Shown in pieces: positions 1 through 12,527 of a stretch of 64,000 bases of DNA. Source of the DNA: Tetradesmus obliquus. Lineage: Eukaryota; Chlorophyta; Chlorophyceae; Sphaeropleales; Scenedesmaceae. Below the pieces are notes generated by a model, which made no database searches, was not told the origin of the DNA, and saw only the letters and a list, made by a program, of their open reading frames with translations. The stretch is taken from the NCBI GenBank assembly GCA_030272155.1, contig CP126202.1, forward strand, positions 744,001-808,000. Direction: 5' to 3'. The position numbers and the translations under genes were made by a program. How positions within the stretch are numbered: position 1 is the stretch's first letter; every line of letters begins with the position of its first letter.

Positions 1-687
1 AACGAAAAAAATGTGATGTGAAAGGTGCGTCATTACATCAACACTCCAGGTACTGTCGCGCTGGCAAAAAAAACGCATAGACAGCGGCTGAGCCTGAGCA
101 CTGCATGGCATGCAACCCTGGACTGCTCTGGGCAGCTCAACCGCAAGCAGACACAACACGGCGCGCACCCTGACAACAAAAACACTACCTATATGGAATG
201 CATGCGATCGACATGATCATGACCAGGTGATCCTGCAAGGCAGCGGTCTGCATCGCAACGCCAGCAGCATCGCTTCCTGCAACATCCTGCAACATCCTGC
301 AAACATACCACCTGCCACACCACCACCAGGAAGCCCCCCATCACAGCACCGCCAGTCAGTCACAACGCACGATTGCCGCCGCCGCTATTGGCGTTGATGC
401 TATGGCTTGATGGGTAATATGATGATGATGATTGCCAGGCACTCGAACACCATGACCCCTTCACCCAGGAAGCTGAAAGCAACACACCAGCAGCAGCAGC
501 AGCACGCGCAGCTCTGCAGCAATGCATGCATTTCCACTGTCCTGCAGTAGTTCTAGTTGAGCTATCCATCAATTGATCACACACTGCTGCCGCTGCTGCT
601 TGCAAACTGCTGCTTTACACGTACGGCTCTGCTGCCAACAGGAGCTGCGCCGCTGCATTACACCTCAGGCAATTGATCAAAAAGAAA
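1..687. other. 3' flank of the S1P lyase gene, no gene seen
   Basis: No convincing coding exon. On the minus strand this is downstream of the lyase and of its duplicated last exon. Minus-strand TGTAA motifs (plus-strand TTACA) at about 657-661 and 612-616 lie within 80 bases of the duplicate's stop and resemble the chlorophyte polyadenylation signal. The stretch near 455-515 resembles 1135-1195, so the duplication of the last exon also carried some downstream flank. Confidence 0.5.
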
Positions 688-690
688 TTA

Positions 691-1050
691 TGGCGCCAGC
701 ACTACATCCTGGTACGCCACCAGAAACTCCCCAATCAGCCCCCAATCAGGGCTCACACCCGCTAAACCATACAGCGGCGCTGACCCCTGCGCCCCTAAAC
801 CCCCCGGATCCTTCGCCAAAACTGCCAGCGCCGCCTTGATATCCGCAATCAGCCCTGGCACCACATCCACGTGCTGCGCAGTGAAGCAGAAGTGCAGCGC
901 AGCCGGCCGCTGCAGCGCATTCAAATGCCACCCCTTTTGCGTCAACAGGTCATTCAAACAATACACATTCAGCTTGGCAGGATCAGCGGCCGCAAACGCA
1001 ACCACTGAGGCATGCGGCTGCCCTAACACGCGAAGCTCTGGAAGCTGCAG
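691..1050 (-). repeat. Second copy of the S1P lyase terminal coding exon
   Basis: A 360-bp block that aligns without gaps to 1263-1622 (the C-terminal part of the real last exon), offset 572 bp. The reading frame is open, differs by only a few residues (for example DI for DV, DWG for DRG) and ends in its own stop (TAA against TGA). On its 5' side it begins at an internal CTGCAG that could act as a splice acceptor. It could be an alternative last exon or an unused duplicate; the sequence alone does not decide. Confidence 0.8.
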
Positions 1051-1259
1051 CGCCAGAAAGCCCCCAATCAATACGATACATACATACGATACACCGAGTC
1101 AGCCGCAACGCACAACAACCAGCCACTCATCATCATGCCGCGCCGAACCAGGAAGCTAGAAGCAACTCACCAGCAGCAGCACGTGCATCTCAGCCGCGCT
1201 GCATGCAGGCCAACAAACTGTTGCGTGATGTTGACCCCAGGCGACCGATCACACAAAGA

Positions 1260-3193
1260 TCAAGGCGCCAGCACTGCATCCTGGTACGCCACCAGAAACT
1301 CCCCAATCAGCCCCCTGTCAGGACTCACACCCGCTAAACCATACAGCGGCGCTGACCCCTGCGCCCCTAAACCCCCCGGATCCTTCGCCAAAACCGCCAG
1401 CGCCGCCTTGACATCCGCAATCAGCCCTGGCACAACATCCACGTGCTGCGCAGTGAAGCAGAAGTGCAGCGCAGCCGGCCGCTGCAGCGCATTCAAATGC
1501 CACCCCTTTTGTGTCAGCAGGTCATTCAAACAATACACATTCAGCTGTGCAGGATCAGCCGCTGCAAACGCAACCACTGAGGCATGCGGCTGCCCCAGCA
1601 CCCGCAGCTCCGGAAGCTGCAGGGACAGCTGCCGTTTGAAGTCCCGTGCCGCCCGCATGATGCCATCTGCTGCATTCAGCAAGCCGTCGTGTCCTAGAGC
1701 CACCAGGCTGGCCCATGCTGTGGCAATGACTGCGCCTGATCGTGACCCTGCCATGGTAGGTGAGATGTAGAGGCCGCCGCTCCAATCTGTAACACTCGTG
1801 TACTGGTGCTGCCGCAGCTCTGCAGGCAGCATTGAACACACAAAGAGGCAGTCGTGAACACGACGGTTGTGCAGTCGGTGAACTAGTGGCTCCGCAGCTC
1901 TGCAGTTTCAGTGACATTGAATATTGAGCCAGCAAATGTAGTGGGTGGTTTGAATGACTGCGCCTGAGCGTGAGCCTGCCATGGTGGGTGAGATGTAGAG
2001 GCCGCCGCTCCAGTCGGTGACGCTGGTGAACTGGTGCCGCCGCAGCTCTGCAAGCAAAAAATCACAGCCAACAACACACTCACTAGTGACGAGGTTGTCA
2101 ACCACATGGTGACCTGGTGACGCCGAAAGCGCTGCAATTGCGATTGTGATGCCAGTGAAACGGTGGGCGGGCAAAATGTTTTAGTTGATGACTGCGCCTG
2201 AGCGTGACCCTGCCATGGTGGGTGAGATGTAGAGGCCGCCGCTCCAATCTGTAACACTTGTGAACTGGTGCCGCCGCAGCTCTGCAACAGCGAAAGGCAG
2301 TCAAACAAAGAGGCCGGATGGCCCTTGTCGTTCAATGCGCTCGCAAGGCAACGATGAGATGGTGGCTTCGCAGATTTGCAATTGCAGTTGCAGGAACAAA
2401 GGGGCAGAAAGTTTCAGTTTGATGTTGGATGACTGCGCCTGAGCGTGAGCCTGCCATGGTGGGTGAGATGTAGAGGCCGCCGCTCCAATCTGTGACACTC
2501 GTAAACTGGTGCCGCCGCAGCTCTGCAGACAGCATTGAACAACACACAAAGAGGCAGTTGTGAACATGACGGTTGTTCAGTTGGTGAACTAGTGGCGCCG
2601 CAGCTCTGCAGTTGCAGTGGCAGCGAAAAAAAGGGGGCAGAAAGTTTTGATTTGTTGTTGGATGACTGCGCCTGAGCGTGAGCCTGCCATGGTGGGTGAG
2701 ATGTAGAGGCCGCCGCTCCAGTCTGTAACACTTGTGAACTGGTGCCGCCGCAGCTCTGCGATACAATACAACAGTGCCAGACAGTTTACCGCTATAAGTT
2801 TGCAGCACGTCAGACAGTACACAGCTGCAGCTGTGCATATCGTGGTATTGCTGCTGCTGCTGAAGCAGCAGCAGCTTTTGTGTAGCCGTTGATCACATCC
2901 TTACTCACCTGGGCTCCTGTACAGCACCACGCTGGTGCCCTTGTGCGCCATGCCTAGTAGTAGGACAGAATACAAACATAAATTCGAAACAAAATCAAAC
3001 ATCTGCTCGCCTGGCGACCTGAACAGCACCACGCTGGTGCCCTTGTGTGCCATGCCTAGTGAAAGGACAGTGTACAAACATGTATTTGAAACAAAATCAC
3101 ACATCTCACTCACCTGGGCTCCTGTACAGCACCACGCTGGTGCCCTTGTGCGCCATGCCAAACTTGTGCGTGTCAACGCTCATGGAGGTGACG

Positions 3194-3224
<31 letters not shown>

Positions 3225-6200
3225 CCGGACAGGTGAAGCATAGGTAGGCAGCTGTCAGGGTGTGTGGTGTTTGTTTGAGGGGTACGAAGGCAGGCCAAGG
3301 GGCGCTGAGCGGCAGCAGCAGCAAACAGGCATGTCACAACCTAGCCGCTTTCGACCTGGAACCTTGAAAGCTCAAGAAACATGTGCGCACTGTCCCATGC
3401 TAACGCTGTCGCAGCCTGTTACAGCAGCCACACCTGGCACCCTCGAGTTAAGGGCAGGCACGTCATAGCCCAGCTACTCCATAACTTTAAACACAGAAAC
3501 TGTAAAACCTGCAGCAAAACACTACACGTGCCGCACCTGGCACCCTGAAGTCGAAGACAGGCACATCATAACCCAGCTGCTCCACAAAAGGCAGCAGGAA
3601 GCCCCCTAGGCAGCCATCCACGTGGCAGGGCACGAAACAAACCAGACACAACAGCACATTGTGGCTTCAACCACCTTCAGATGGCTTTAGCACATGCAAA
3701 TACCATTTCAGAAGCACAATCACACTGTAGCCACTAAAAGATCCTGCAGAAGCAGCCGCACCTGGCACCCTGAAGTCAAAGACAGGCACATCATAACCCA
3801 GCTGCTCCACAAAAGGCAGCAGGAAGCCCCCTAGGCAGCCGTCCACGTGGCAGGGCACGCCTCTCCGAGCAGCAGCAGCAGCAATGCCTGCCACGTCATC
3901 TACAACGCCATGCGGGAAGCCTGGTGCGCTTGCAACCACGAGCACTGTGTTGCGGCTGATGCAGCGCGCGACAGACGCGCCATGCAGCCTGCAAGTAAAG
4001 TACAGCAGGGGAAAATACGTCAGCAGCAGGAGCAGCAGCGGCAGGTAGGTGCAACGGGCGACAGAGGACTTACGCCACCCGCAAGTGTAAGTGCAGCAGG
4101 GAAGGTTACATGTCAGCAGCAGCAGCAGCAGCAGCGGCAGCAGCGGCAGCGATGCCTGCCACGTCATCTACAACCCGTGAGGGAAGCCAGGTGCAGATGC
4201 GACTACCAGGACTGTGTTGCGGGTGATGCAGCGCGCAACAGGCGCGCCATGCAGCCTACCGTGCATTGAGTGTGCAAAGCAGGAGTGCACGGCGTCAGCA
4301 GCAGCAGCAGCAGCAATCGATGCAGTGCAACAAACCAGCTTGCAGGGGGCCCGCAGCTTACAGGAGGCCCGCACTTGCAGGAAGACCGCAGCCTGCAAGA
4401 ATCCTGCAGCTTGCAGAAGTTCCGCAGCTTGCAGGAATTCCGCAGCTTGCAGGAAACAGACTGCTTGCAGACATTAACGGCTGCAGCCACCCACCTGAAG
4501 TCCTTGCCCAGGGGCGCCTGCACCAGCTTGAGGTTGATCAATCATGAAATAAACCACCACACGAGCCCCTTTCGTAATATAACAATATAACACCAAAATC
4601 AGCCCCGCCTGAAGTCCTTGCCCAACGGCGCCTGCACCAGCTTGATGTTGATTCATCATGACATACACCATCAGCCACAACACAGTGACATGAGCGCAGT
4701 TTGTACCACATGATTCATAACAGAAATACCAGCAGCCCCACCTGAAGTCCTTGCCCAATGGTGCCTGCACCAGCTTGATGTTGAAGTACTCTGCAGCCTT
4801 CCAGTAGGCAGCATGCGCGGAGGGGCCCACCACCATCTCAGGGCAGGTGATGCCTCTGCTTTCAGCCATGTAGTCGCGAGCTGCCTTGATGGCAAGCAGG
4901 ATGCTCTCAGTGCCGCCTGCATACACAAACACGTGCATCGTCCACTGTCATTGAGCAGAACCCATCTTGTTTGCAGCTATGAATTCGCTGACACCTGCCC
5001 TTCCCGCACACCAGCGCCGCCCACCTGAGGTCATTGAACGGCACACACCAGACACTGTGGTCCGTAGCCCACCATGCAGCAGGCCCGCTGCCACATGTAC
5101 AACACAGCCCATGCAGCCGACCTGAGGTCATCGCGCCGCAGTGCCCGGCCCGCCGCGCAGCAATTTTGCAGTCATGGCGATGACCTCCGCCTCCACCTTG
5201 ACACACACAACACAACAAATTGTATATAACTAATCATCCGCCCGGCGCTCACGGGGACCCAGGCGCTCACGGGGACCAAAGCAGGACCCATCAACTGCAG
5301 CTCACCTGAGGTCACTGCGCCGCACACTTGTGGAGCATTTGTCCCTGGCCCGCCGTGCAGCATGTTTGCAGTCATGGCGATCACTTCTGCCTCCATCTGG
5401 CGCACGCTAGGGAAGATGTCGCCGTGCAGCGGGTTGGTCCAGCTGAAGAGGCAGAACACATCGTCCAGCAGCTGCTTGTGCTCTTTGTCTAGAGATGTTG
5501 CAAAGGCAACAAGGCAACAAGGCAGCAAGGCAACAGTGATGATGGAGGTACAGCTCGCATTAATGTATTTCTGTGCAGCGGGTTGGTCCAGCTGAAGAGG
5601 CAGAAGATGTCATCAGCAGCTGCTTGTGCTCCTCATCTGCAGAGTGTGACACCAACAGGTTCATGTCAACAGTTGCACACGTGTTGCCCAAGCATCGGTA
5701 TTGCTGTGCGGCAGTGCAGCGGTGTCCCTGGCAGCGCCAGCTTGCCACCACAGTTCCCACAGCCACGCACGCAATTCAGTCCAAAACTGCCCACATGCTG
5801 ATAGTGCGTTGTAATACTTGCGTGGCGCAAGACTTGGTCAATTTATAGTAGAATTGTCCCGCAGTTGCGACACGCACCCTTGATGTAGACCACCCCCGAC
5901 ATGCTGTTGGTGCCGGGCGCCACGCGCACGTTGCGCGACTCCTTGGCTGCACGGCACATACGGCGGCGGCAGCAGCAGCAGCAGCAGTGGCAGCAGCAGC
6001 AGTGGCAGCAGCAGCAGCATGCACAATAGTAATGAGTTAATGAATTGGCCAGCAGGCAGTAGCATCAGCACAGTACAACAGCACAGACCTAGCTGATGCT
6101 GCTGCCTGATGCTGCTGGCCGGTGCTTATTGAATATGTTATGTATGTTACGTATGTTTATTGATGACGTGTCGGCCAGCGCCTCACCTTTCAGCAGCTCC

Positions 6201-8318
6201 AGCACTGCTGCTGCAGGACTGCCCTGCTTGGGCAGGTGCGCCATTGCCAAGCCATCCCGCTGGATGCCTGCTGCAGTTTTCACATTTAGTTCAAAACATG
6301 TTACATAACATGTCAGCCGTCTCCTCACCTTTCAGCAGCTCGAGTACTGCTGCTGCAGGCCGGCCCTGCTTTGGCAGGCGCGTTATCGCCAAGCCATCCC
6401 TCTGGATGCCTGCTGCTGCCTGGTGCTAATATAACATGTTACATGTGTTACATAACATGCAATTCAAACGCTCACCTTTCAGCAGCTCCAGGACTGCTGC
6501 TGCAGGCCGGCCCTGCTTAGGCAGGCGCGTCATTGCAAGGCCATCCCTCTGGATGCCTGCTGCTATCTTGGCTGCGATCTTTGCCTTCTCCTTAGCCAGC
6601 AGTCCCCGGATGATGGGTGCTGACCGCAGGCAGGCGCAGGCCCAGTTGACGACGCCTTGGCGGCGGATGCGCTCTAGCTTGGCTGCTGCTGCCTGCTCCA
6701 ACAGCAGCAAAGGCAGCAGGAGTGAGCACAGATGTCACACAACAAGGTGTTTGCAGGCAGGCGCAGGCCCAGTTGATCGGCCCCTGGCGGCAGATACGCT
6801 CGACCTTGGCTGCTGCTGCCTGCAGGCGCAGAAAAAGCAGGTATAAGGCAAGGGACCTTAGCAGCAGTCTTGGCCGTCTCTGTTCTTCCAGCAGGCCGCA
6901 GATGATGGGTGCTGCGCGCAGGCAGGCGCAAGCCCAGTTGACGACGCCTTGGCGGCGGATGCGCTTGACCTTTGCTGCTGCTGCCTGCGCGAATCGAGGA
7001 CCAACAACAGCAAGAGTGAGGACAAATGCACAAATGTTATACCAAAAGGGTTTGCAGGCAGGCGCAGGCCCAGTTGACAAGTCCCTGGCGGCAGATGCGC
7101 TCGAGCTTTGCTGCTGCTGCCTGCAGGAGCACATTGAAGAGCAGAAATGACTGCTGAATCATACAGGCGTGGGGGTGTGCTGCCTTGCAGGCCCAGTTGA
7201 CCACTCCCTGGCGGCGGATGCGCTCCAGCTTCGCTGCTGCTGCCTGCAGGAGTAGGATAATGGAGCATGGTTGGCAGCATGAACGAGCATGTGATACATA
7301 CGTGCACTGGGACTTGATGCTGTGCAGGCCCAGTAAAATTATGTGCTGCTGCTGTTGACTGCTGCAACATGATGCAGGCACACACAGCAGTCTGTCCAGC
7401 ACCACAGTGCATAGCTCTTCTGCTGCTGCTCCTGCTATCCATAGTAGGCTGTGTCATCGTACTGCTGGTTACTGTTGCACCGTTGCCTGCTGCAGCAGCC
7501 AGATGCAGTAATGTGTAGTGCACCACAATGCTGACCTGTGCTGCGGTGACCAGCAGCAGTGTGGCTCCCGCTGCCAGCAGCAGCACCTGCCAGGGCCGGA
7601 AGCGGCCCAGGGCTGCATCCACTGCTGCTGCAGAGGCCTGCAAGAACAAACACATCAAAGGCGATTGCAGCACACACGGTTGAGGCAACAGCTGTTGTGG
7701 GCATGCTGCTGCTTGCTGGCTGGCTGCGATGCGCTGGCTGAATGTTGCGGGCAGCTGCAGCTGCTGTCGCATGTTGTGCTGCCATGCATGCTGCTGGCTG
7801 CCACGCACTGCCGCTGGAGTGTGGCCTGCAGCGCAGCCCTCCAGCCGACCAGCAGAATGCTACTCTGTCGCAACCAAAACTGTGGAATGCCTAACAAACG
7901 TAGTAGAGGCCATGCCAAGCATGCAGATGCTGCTGGCTGCCATGCATAAGGCTGTGCTGCAGCTGCAGTGCCTCCAATGAGCACACACACGCTAAAGCAT
8001 GGCTGACGCGCAACATATGATTACAATACATTGAATCATGTGCTGAACAGATAAAAAGGGCTGATATATCTGTGATTATGCCGTTCTTAAGCTGACATTC
8101 TGCAGGTATCTGCGGCAACAGCAGCGCACCTGCAACTGCGGCAGGAGAGGGTCCACCAGCCGGTGTAGCAGCGGCCCAAGCGGCCTCGCCAGGTTGTCCA
8201 GTGCTGCTACCAACGCCCTCATTATCTTATGGAACTCGGGGCCTATCTGCTGCGCTATGGGAGTGAGGAATTTGAGGTAGGGTGCCAGCAGCTGCTGCAG
8301 CCCAGCAGGCAGGCCCAT
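1260..8318 (-). CDS. DPL1: Sphingosine-1-phosphate lyase, PLP-dependent
   Basis: Cleaves phosphorylated long-chain bases to phosphoethanolamine and a fatty aldehyde at the ER membrane, the exit step of sphingolipid breakdown. Exons (plus coordinates, read right to left): 8130-8318, 7536-7637, 6476-6692, 5878-5946, 5306-5488, 4742-4916, 3762-3988, 3114-3194, 1260-1819. They total 1803 nt, 600 residues, with matching phases throughout; animal lyases are about 570. An N-terminal membrane helix lies in exon 2 ([19 protein letters not shown]). Family blocks follow in order: [41 protein letters not shown], the PLP lysine in DTHKFG (about Lys398), [17 protein letters not shown] and [11 protein letters not shown]. 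The start is the only good ATG before exon 1. All introns except the first contain echoes of neighbouring exon edges. Identity is firm; the first two exons are less certain. Confidence 0.93.
1888..2765 (-). repeat. Acceptor-edge echoes of S1P lyase exon 9
   Basis: Upstream of the real exon 9 acceptor lie four long copies (about 1960-2050, 2190-2285, 2430-2525, 2670-2760) of its first 95 or so bases, coding [20 protein letters not shown], and shorter remnants near 1888-1905 and 2588-2610. Most keep GCAG before the exon sequence. The copies stop just after the codons for SGAV, where the true exon runs on into ATAWASLV, so none replaces the real exon. Confidence 0.9.
2905..3070 (-). repeat. Donor-edge echoes of S1P lyase exon 8
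   Basis: Two copies (about 2905-2960 and 3005-3060) of the last 50 or so bases of exon 8, coding [16 protein letters not shown]. The 2905 copy ends in GTGAG like the real donor; in the 3005 copy the sequence after the exon match is CGAGC. Both begin at a CTAG that is absent from the true exon, so the 2905 copy looks like a complete mini-exon bounded by AG and GT. Neither contains the PLP lysine. Confidence 0.88.
3425..3640 (-). repeat. Donor-edge echoes of S1P lyase exon 7
   Basis: A long copy (about 3535-3640) repeats the last 100 or so bases of exon 7, coding [18 protein letters not shown], with a GT donor. A shorter, more diverged copy lies at about 3425-3475, and a third trace may be present near 3355. 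Confidence 0.85.
4150..4257 (-). repeat. Acceptor-edge echo of S1P lyase exon 7
   Basis: Copy of the first 90 or so bases of exon 7 (coding [19 protein letters not shown]) preceded by an AG, upstream of the real exon. It breaks down after FPHG and runs into a CTG tract. Confidence 0.85.
4335..4475. repeat. Short minisatellite around CAGCTTGCAGGAA
   Basis: About seven imperfect units of 16-20 bp built on CCGCAGCTTGCAGGAA, in intron 6 of the lyase. It is not an obvious copy of an exon edge. Confidence 0.7.
4494..4660 (-). repeat. Donor-edge echoes of S1P lyase exon 6
   Basis: Two copies (about 4494-4540 and 4608-4655) of the end of exon 6, coding [14 protein letters not shown]. The 4494 copy is followed by GTGGGT and the 4608 copy by GCGGGG. 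Just upstream of the match both carry TGATCAA or TGAATCAA in place of the true exon sequence. Confidence 0.85.
5025..5200 (-). repeat. Donor-edge echoes of S1P lyase exon 5
   Basis: Two diverged copies (about 5105-5195 and 5030-5100) of the end of exon 5. The better one still reads EAEVIAMTA and GGPGT, and both end in a CAG|GT junction like the real donor. Confidence 0.75.
5573..5645 (-). repeat. Acceptor-edge echo of S1P lyase exon 5
   Basis: Copy of the first 70 or so bases of exon 5 (EHKQLL and the SWTNPLH coding stretch, the latter out of frame) after a CTGCAG acceptor, upstream of the real exon. Confidence 0.8.
6180..6420 (-). repeat. Donor-edge echoes of S1P lyase exon 3
   Basis: Two copies (about 6184-6270 and 6325-6415) of the last 80-90 bases of exon 3, coding [14 protein letters not shown] and [10 protein letters not shown], each followed by GTGAGG. 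Confidence 0.9.
6755..7245 (-). repeat. Acceptor-edge echoes of S1P lyase exon 3
   Basis: Four copies (about 6755-6823, 6905-6988, 7055-7123, 7187-7243) of the first 55-75 bases of exon 3, coding [20 protein letters not shown] with substitutions, each after a GCAG. With the two copies on the other side, this exon has both edges multiplied. Confidence 0.92.
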
Positions 8319-10449
8319 CGTGTTTCTTTGTATGTGCGACCACTCTATGCTGTATAGTAAGATGGATCAGTTCATTTGCAGCACGACGTGTGCCAGCTGC
8401 AGAGGAGCTTGCCTCGGTCTTGACAAACACGTGGCTTGGTGAACACAGGATCGCCAACACACGACCACTGCGGTACGCGACAGTAAAAAGCACTGAAGAC
8501 TACTAGGTGCGTTGTTTCTGCATTGACCTCCGTATGCACAGTGAACATTGCTCGATCAGGACCCTGTAGAGCATCATTCAAGAACCCTTGTGTTACGACA
8601 ACTGGTGGTTGATCAGCAGTTGCAGCCTTGGAGGAGATGCTGAGCGCGTGACGCTTTAATGAATAAATAAATACCCCTTGCGTTGTTCGAGGAGGGCTGC
8701 ATGGCTGCTGCAGCGTGCACACTCAGCGTAATACATGCACTGCATCATGCACATGTGCATCATGTCCAAGCATACCTGGAGATCGTGAGCTCTCATGTGA
8801 AGCATGCTGCATGCATACGCTGGAGGATCAGTTTCAAAACACAGTAAACGAATGTCTTCTTCTTCAGCTGAAGGCTTCCATATATATTAAGGCGCCGTGC
8901 AGCTGCAGATCTGCAATGGCAATGCTGATGGTTGACCAGCTGCAGGGGCGCCCCTTGGCAACCCAAGAAAAAGACCAGGCTGCGGGCTACATACAGATGT
9001 ACACAGTACATAGGTATCTCTTTGTATCGCTGGTCCATGCCCAGGTGTTGCCAACGCCTTGATAGTGCCATGGACATAATGTCAACCCAACAGTCGAAAC
9101 ATCGGACAGCAATATCGATGCAGGAGTACCAAAGCAACTTCTACTTACACAACAGCTGCAACACGCCCTGCACAGGGCTGGCTTGCCTGGAGCAGGCCAC
9201 ACTCTTTGCATGTTGAGCGCCGACAAGAACTACAGCACAGCACCTCACCCAGTGACTAAATTGATATCATATTGTTGTGCATAACCAGTGGCAATGTTTC
9301 AGCATGCAGCTCTGCAGACAGGCGTGCAACACGCACAACAGCCTAGAACACTTGTCCGCAATCCAACACGGCACAGCACAACCCAGGCATGCAGTGCGCA
9401 CGCACCAAACATGATTTGTACGTATGCTTCCATTACCAACACCACTTGGATGCCCTCACTGCCACAGAGAGTATTTCAGGACAAAAAACTCAACAACATA
9501 TGGGTGTAAGCATGGTGCACACTGTAACCTTGTATGTTCAACAAACACAAGACCATCACAGGGCTAGCACCAGCAGCAGCTGCTGCAGCAGATGACCTCC
9601 AAACACTCAGCTACTACCTGATAACACTACTACCAGCAGCATGTCACCTGCCGCAACTGACAGCATAATGATGCTGGTGAAGCGACTTGCAACATGCGTA
9701 CGACCAAAGCAGATGGGTGCAGCAGAACTGTACTCCGTGCAGCATAAACACTCGGTGCCACCTCGGGCACTGCACTGCGCCAGCAAAGCATACTAGGGCA
9801 GCTGCACCGGCAGCCAGAGTCCAAACTGGCAGTCAAAGACGCTCCAACACTGCAGCGCAATCCCAGATCTTGTGCGGCAATTCAAGAGCAACATCGTTGA
9901 ATAGATGTTGCTTCCGCAGCGTGTGGTGCTGCACTGCCGATTCAGCCTTCAGCAGCTAGCACCAGTCACCAGTCTTCACCAGTCAGCAAAGCATCATGCC
10001 GGCTCATTCGCTTGCGCTCATCATGCTGGCAGCGGTGTTATCACACCACAAAACCGCCAGCACTCATGCGCAGTGACAGCCCAGAACCTTACCTGGCAGC
10101 ACTGCAGGATAGAACCTTGCCAAAAGCATGCAACACACAAGCAAGCTGCAAGTTGCACCCAGTGAACAGATTGCACACAGGTCGATAGATGCGCGCTGAT
10201 CCCAGGGCAGGTGCATTCCACTGGCCAGCAGCAGCTGTTGCTGCCACTTTGCAAAACTCGTAAACATTCCTCGACTGTGTGTGACGTGTGTGTATATAGA
10301 ACGCCAGGAGTGACCATACAGCATGGCTGCTGATTCTGTCAGTGCAACTGCTGGTTTTAGTGGTGCTGCAGTTGCACCTGCAAAGCGCCTGCTGCTGCTG
10401 CCACAGCATGCCTAGCTGCAGCCCTTGCCCCATACTAGATAACTTTTGG
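8319..10449. other. Intergenic: S1P lyase 5' side and PAP2 gene 3' side
   Basis: No gene recognised in about 2.1 kb. Short open frames here lack family resemblance and splice support. The lyase promoter should lie just above 8318; I see no clear TATA box next to it. An AT-rich TATATATT lies near 8880, far from the start. Confidence 0.5.
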
Positions 10450-11118
10450 CTACTTCTTCATGCTCTGCAGGGAGTCCAGTGTAGGTTGGTCCAGCTCAGC
10501 TGGCGCTGCTGCCACAACAGCAGCAGGTGCGGGCACCACAACCCTTGGCGGCCCCGCTGCTGCTGTGGCAGCGCTGCCGTAGCCGCCGTTAGCAGCGCCA
10601 GCACTGGCAGCAGCAGGTGGCACGAGCTGTGACTCCAGATCATGCTGCTGCTGCTGCTGCTGCAGTGGTGTGCTCTCAGGCAGCTCAACAGAGAGGCCCT
10701 GCTTCTCCTCGGCAATGTAGTCTGCTGCTGCATACTCCGCCTCCTCTTCTTCTGCAATCTTGGCGTGGTAGAATGTGAGCTGCCCGATGGTGATGAGGGA
10801 CACTGGCGTCATCCACAGCAGCGCTGCCACAAAGCCACCCTGCGGCAGCAGCAGCAGCAGCAGCGGCAGCAGCAGCATACAACACATCAGAAAGCAGGTG
10901 GTTAAGATTCCTTTCAGAGAGTCTCACGGACGTCATCCACAGCAGCGCTGCCACAAAGCCACCTTGCGCCAAAAATGGAGGCACAAACACACATGTGAAG
11001 TAGTACAACACACACAGTCTGCGACCAGAGGCAACGCACGCTACGCTGTACAGGCTGTTCATCGGTGGATGGGCGCCTACTGTTACAGGCAAGACATGCA
11101 CAAGCTATAACATGCAAG

Positions 11119-11155
<37 letters not shown>

Positions 11156-11983
11156 CTCACCAAGATGTCATCAATGTTGTGGCGGTGGTCTGTGTAGCGA
11201 CTGACACCAATCCACCTGCAGCATGCAGCAGTCAGCACGTAACAGTCAGCAACAGCAGCCGCAACGATGGCTAGCGCAGCAGCCGACTGGTGTGTGGTGT
11301 CTGCAACTTCACAGCAGAGCTGTGAGGTAATTACGCCTGCAGAATCACCCTATGAAGTTCACACTCATCAGCCCATGCACATCTTCACACCAGCACTATG
11401 CGATGCACAGCACCCTAAACTTCATACTCAACATACCATACACAACACACCTTGAAGTTCACACTTACTCACCATGGGAAGTTCACAGTCAGGACAGCAA
11501 AAGATACTATGAAGTTCACACCCGCTCACCAGGCGATGCACAGCAAGGTGAAGCCCCACACCATCAGCAGCCCCTGCAGCAGCTCCAGCAGCGCGCTCGG
11601 CTCGACAACACCCCATTGTGAACTTCACAGTCCTCCGAACACATCACACCGTGAAGTTCCCATTCGCTCACCAGGCAATGCACAGCACCGTGAAGCCCCA
11701 CACCATCAGCAGGCCCTGCAGCAGCTCCAGCAGCCCGATCCCTTAACCAAACACCCCATTGTTCACTTCACAGTCCTCGGGTGACACATGTCACCATGAA
11801 GTTCACGCTCACTCACCAGGCGATGCACAGCACCGTGAAGCCCCACACCATCAGCAGCCCCTGCAGCAGCTCCAGCAGGGCCCGCCACCAGAAGCTGCGA
11901 GCGCCACGCCGCCACAGCCCGCCCATGTATGAGTAACCGCCACGGAAGTACAGCGCGTGCGTGAGGTACAGGATGCAGAACCT

Positions 11984-12030
<47 letters not shown>

Positions 12031-12124
12031 GTGAGCAGCCCGCCCATGTAGGAGTAGCCGCCACGGAAGTAAAGCGCATGCGTCAGGTACAGGATGCAGA
12101 ACCTGCAGCAGCAGCAGCATTGGA

Positions 12125-12155
<31 letters not shown>

Positions 12156-12348
12156 TCAGCAGCAGCGTGAGCAGCCCGCCCATGTAGGAGTAGTTGCTGC
12201 GGAAGTACAGCGCGCGTGTGAGGTACAGGATGCAGGACCTGCGGCGGCAGCAGCAGCAGCAGCGGCAGCAGCGCTGTGAGCAGCCCACCCATGTATGATT
12301 AGCCGCGCGGAAGTACAGCGCATGCGTGAGGTACAGGATGCAGAACCT

Positions 12349-12382
<34 letters not shown>

Positions 12383-12482
12383 CAGCAGCAGCAGCATCAG
12401 CAGCAGCGTGAGCAGCCCACCCATGTAGGAGTAGCCGCTGCGGAAGTACAGCGCGTGTGTGAGGTACAGGATGCAGAACCTG

Positions 12483-12527
<45 letters not shown>

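Noticed and set aside
688-1071. A separate S1P lyase pseudogene
   Set aside because: Only the terminal exon is duplicated and it is directly adjacent to the intact gene, so a local tandem duplication explains it.
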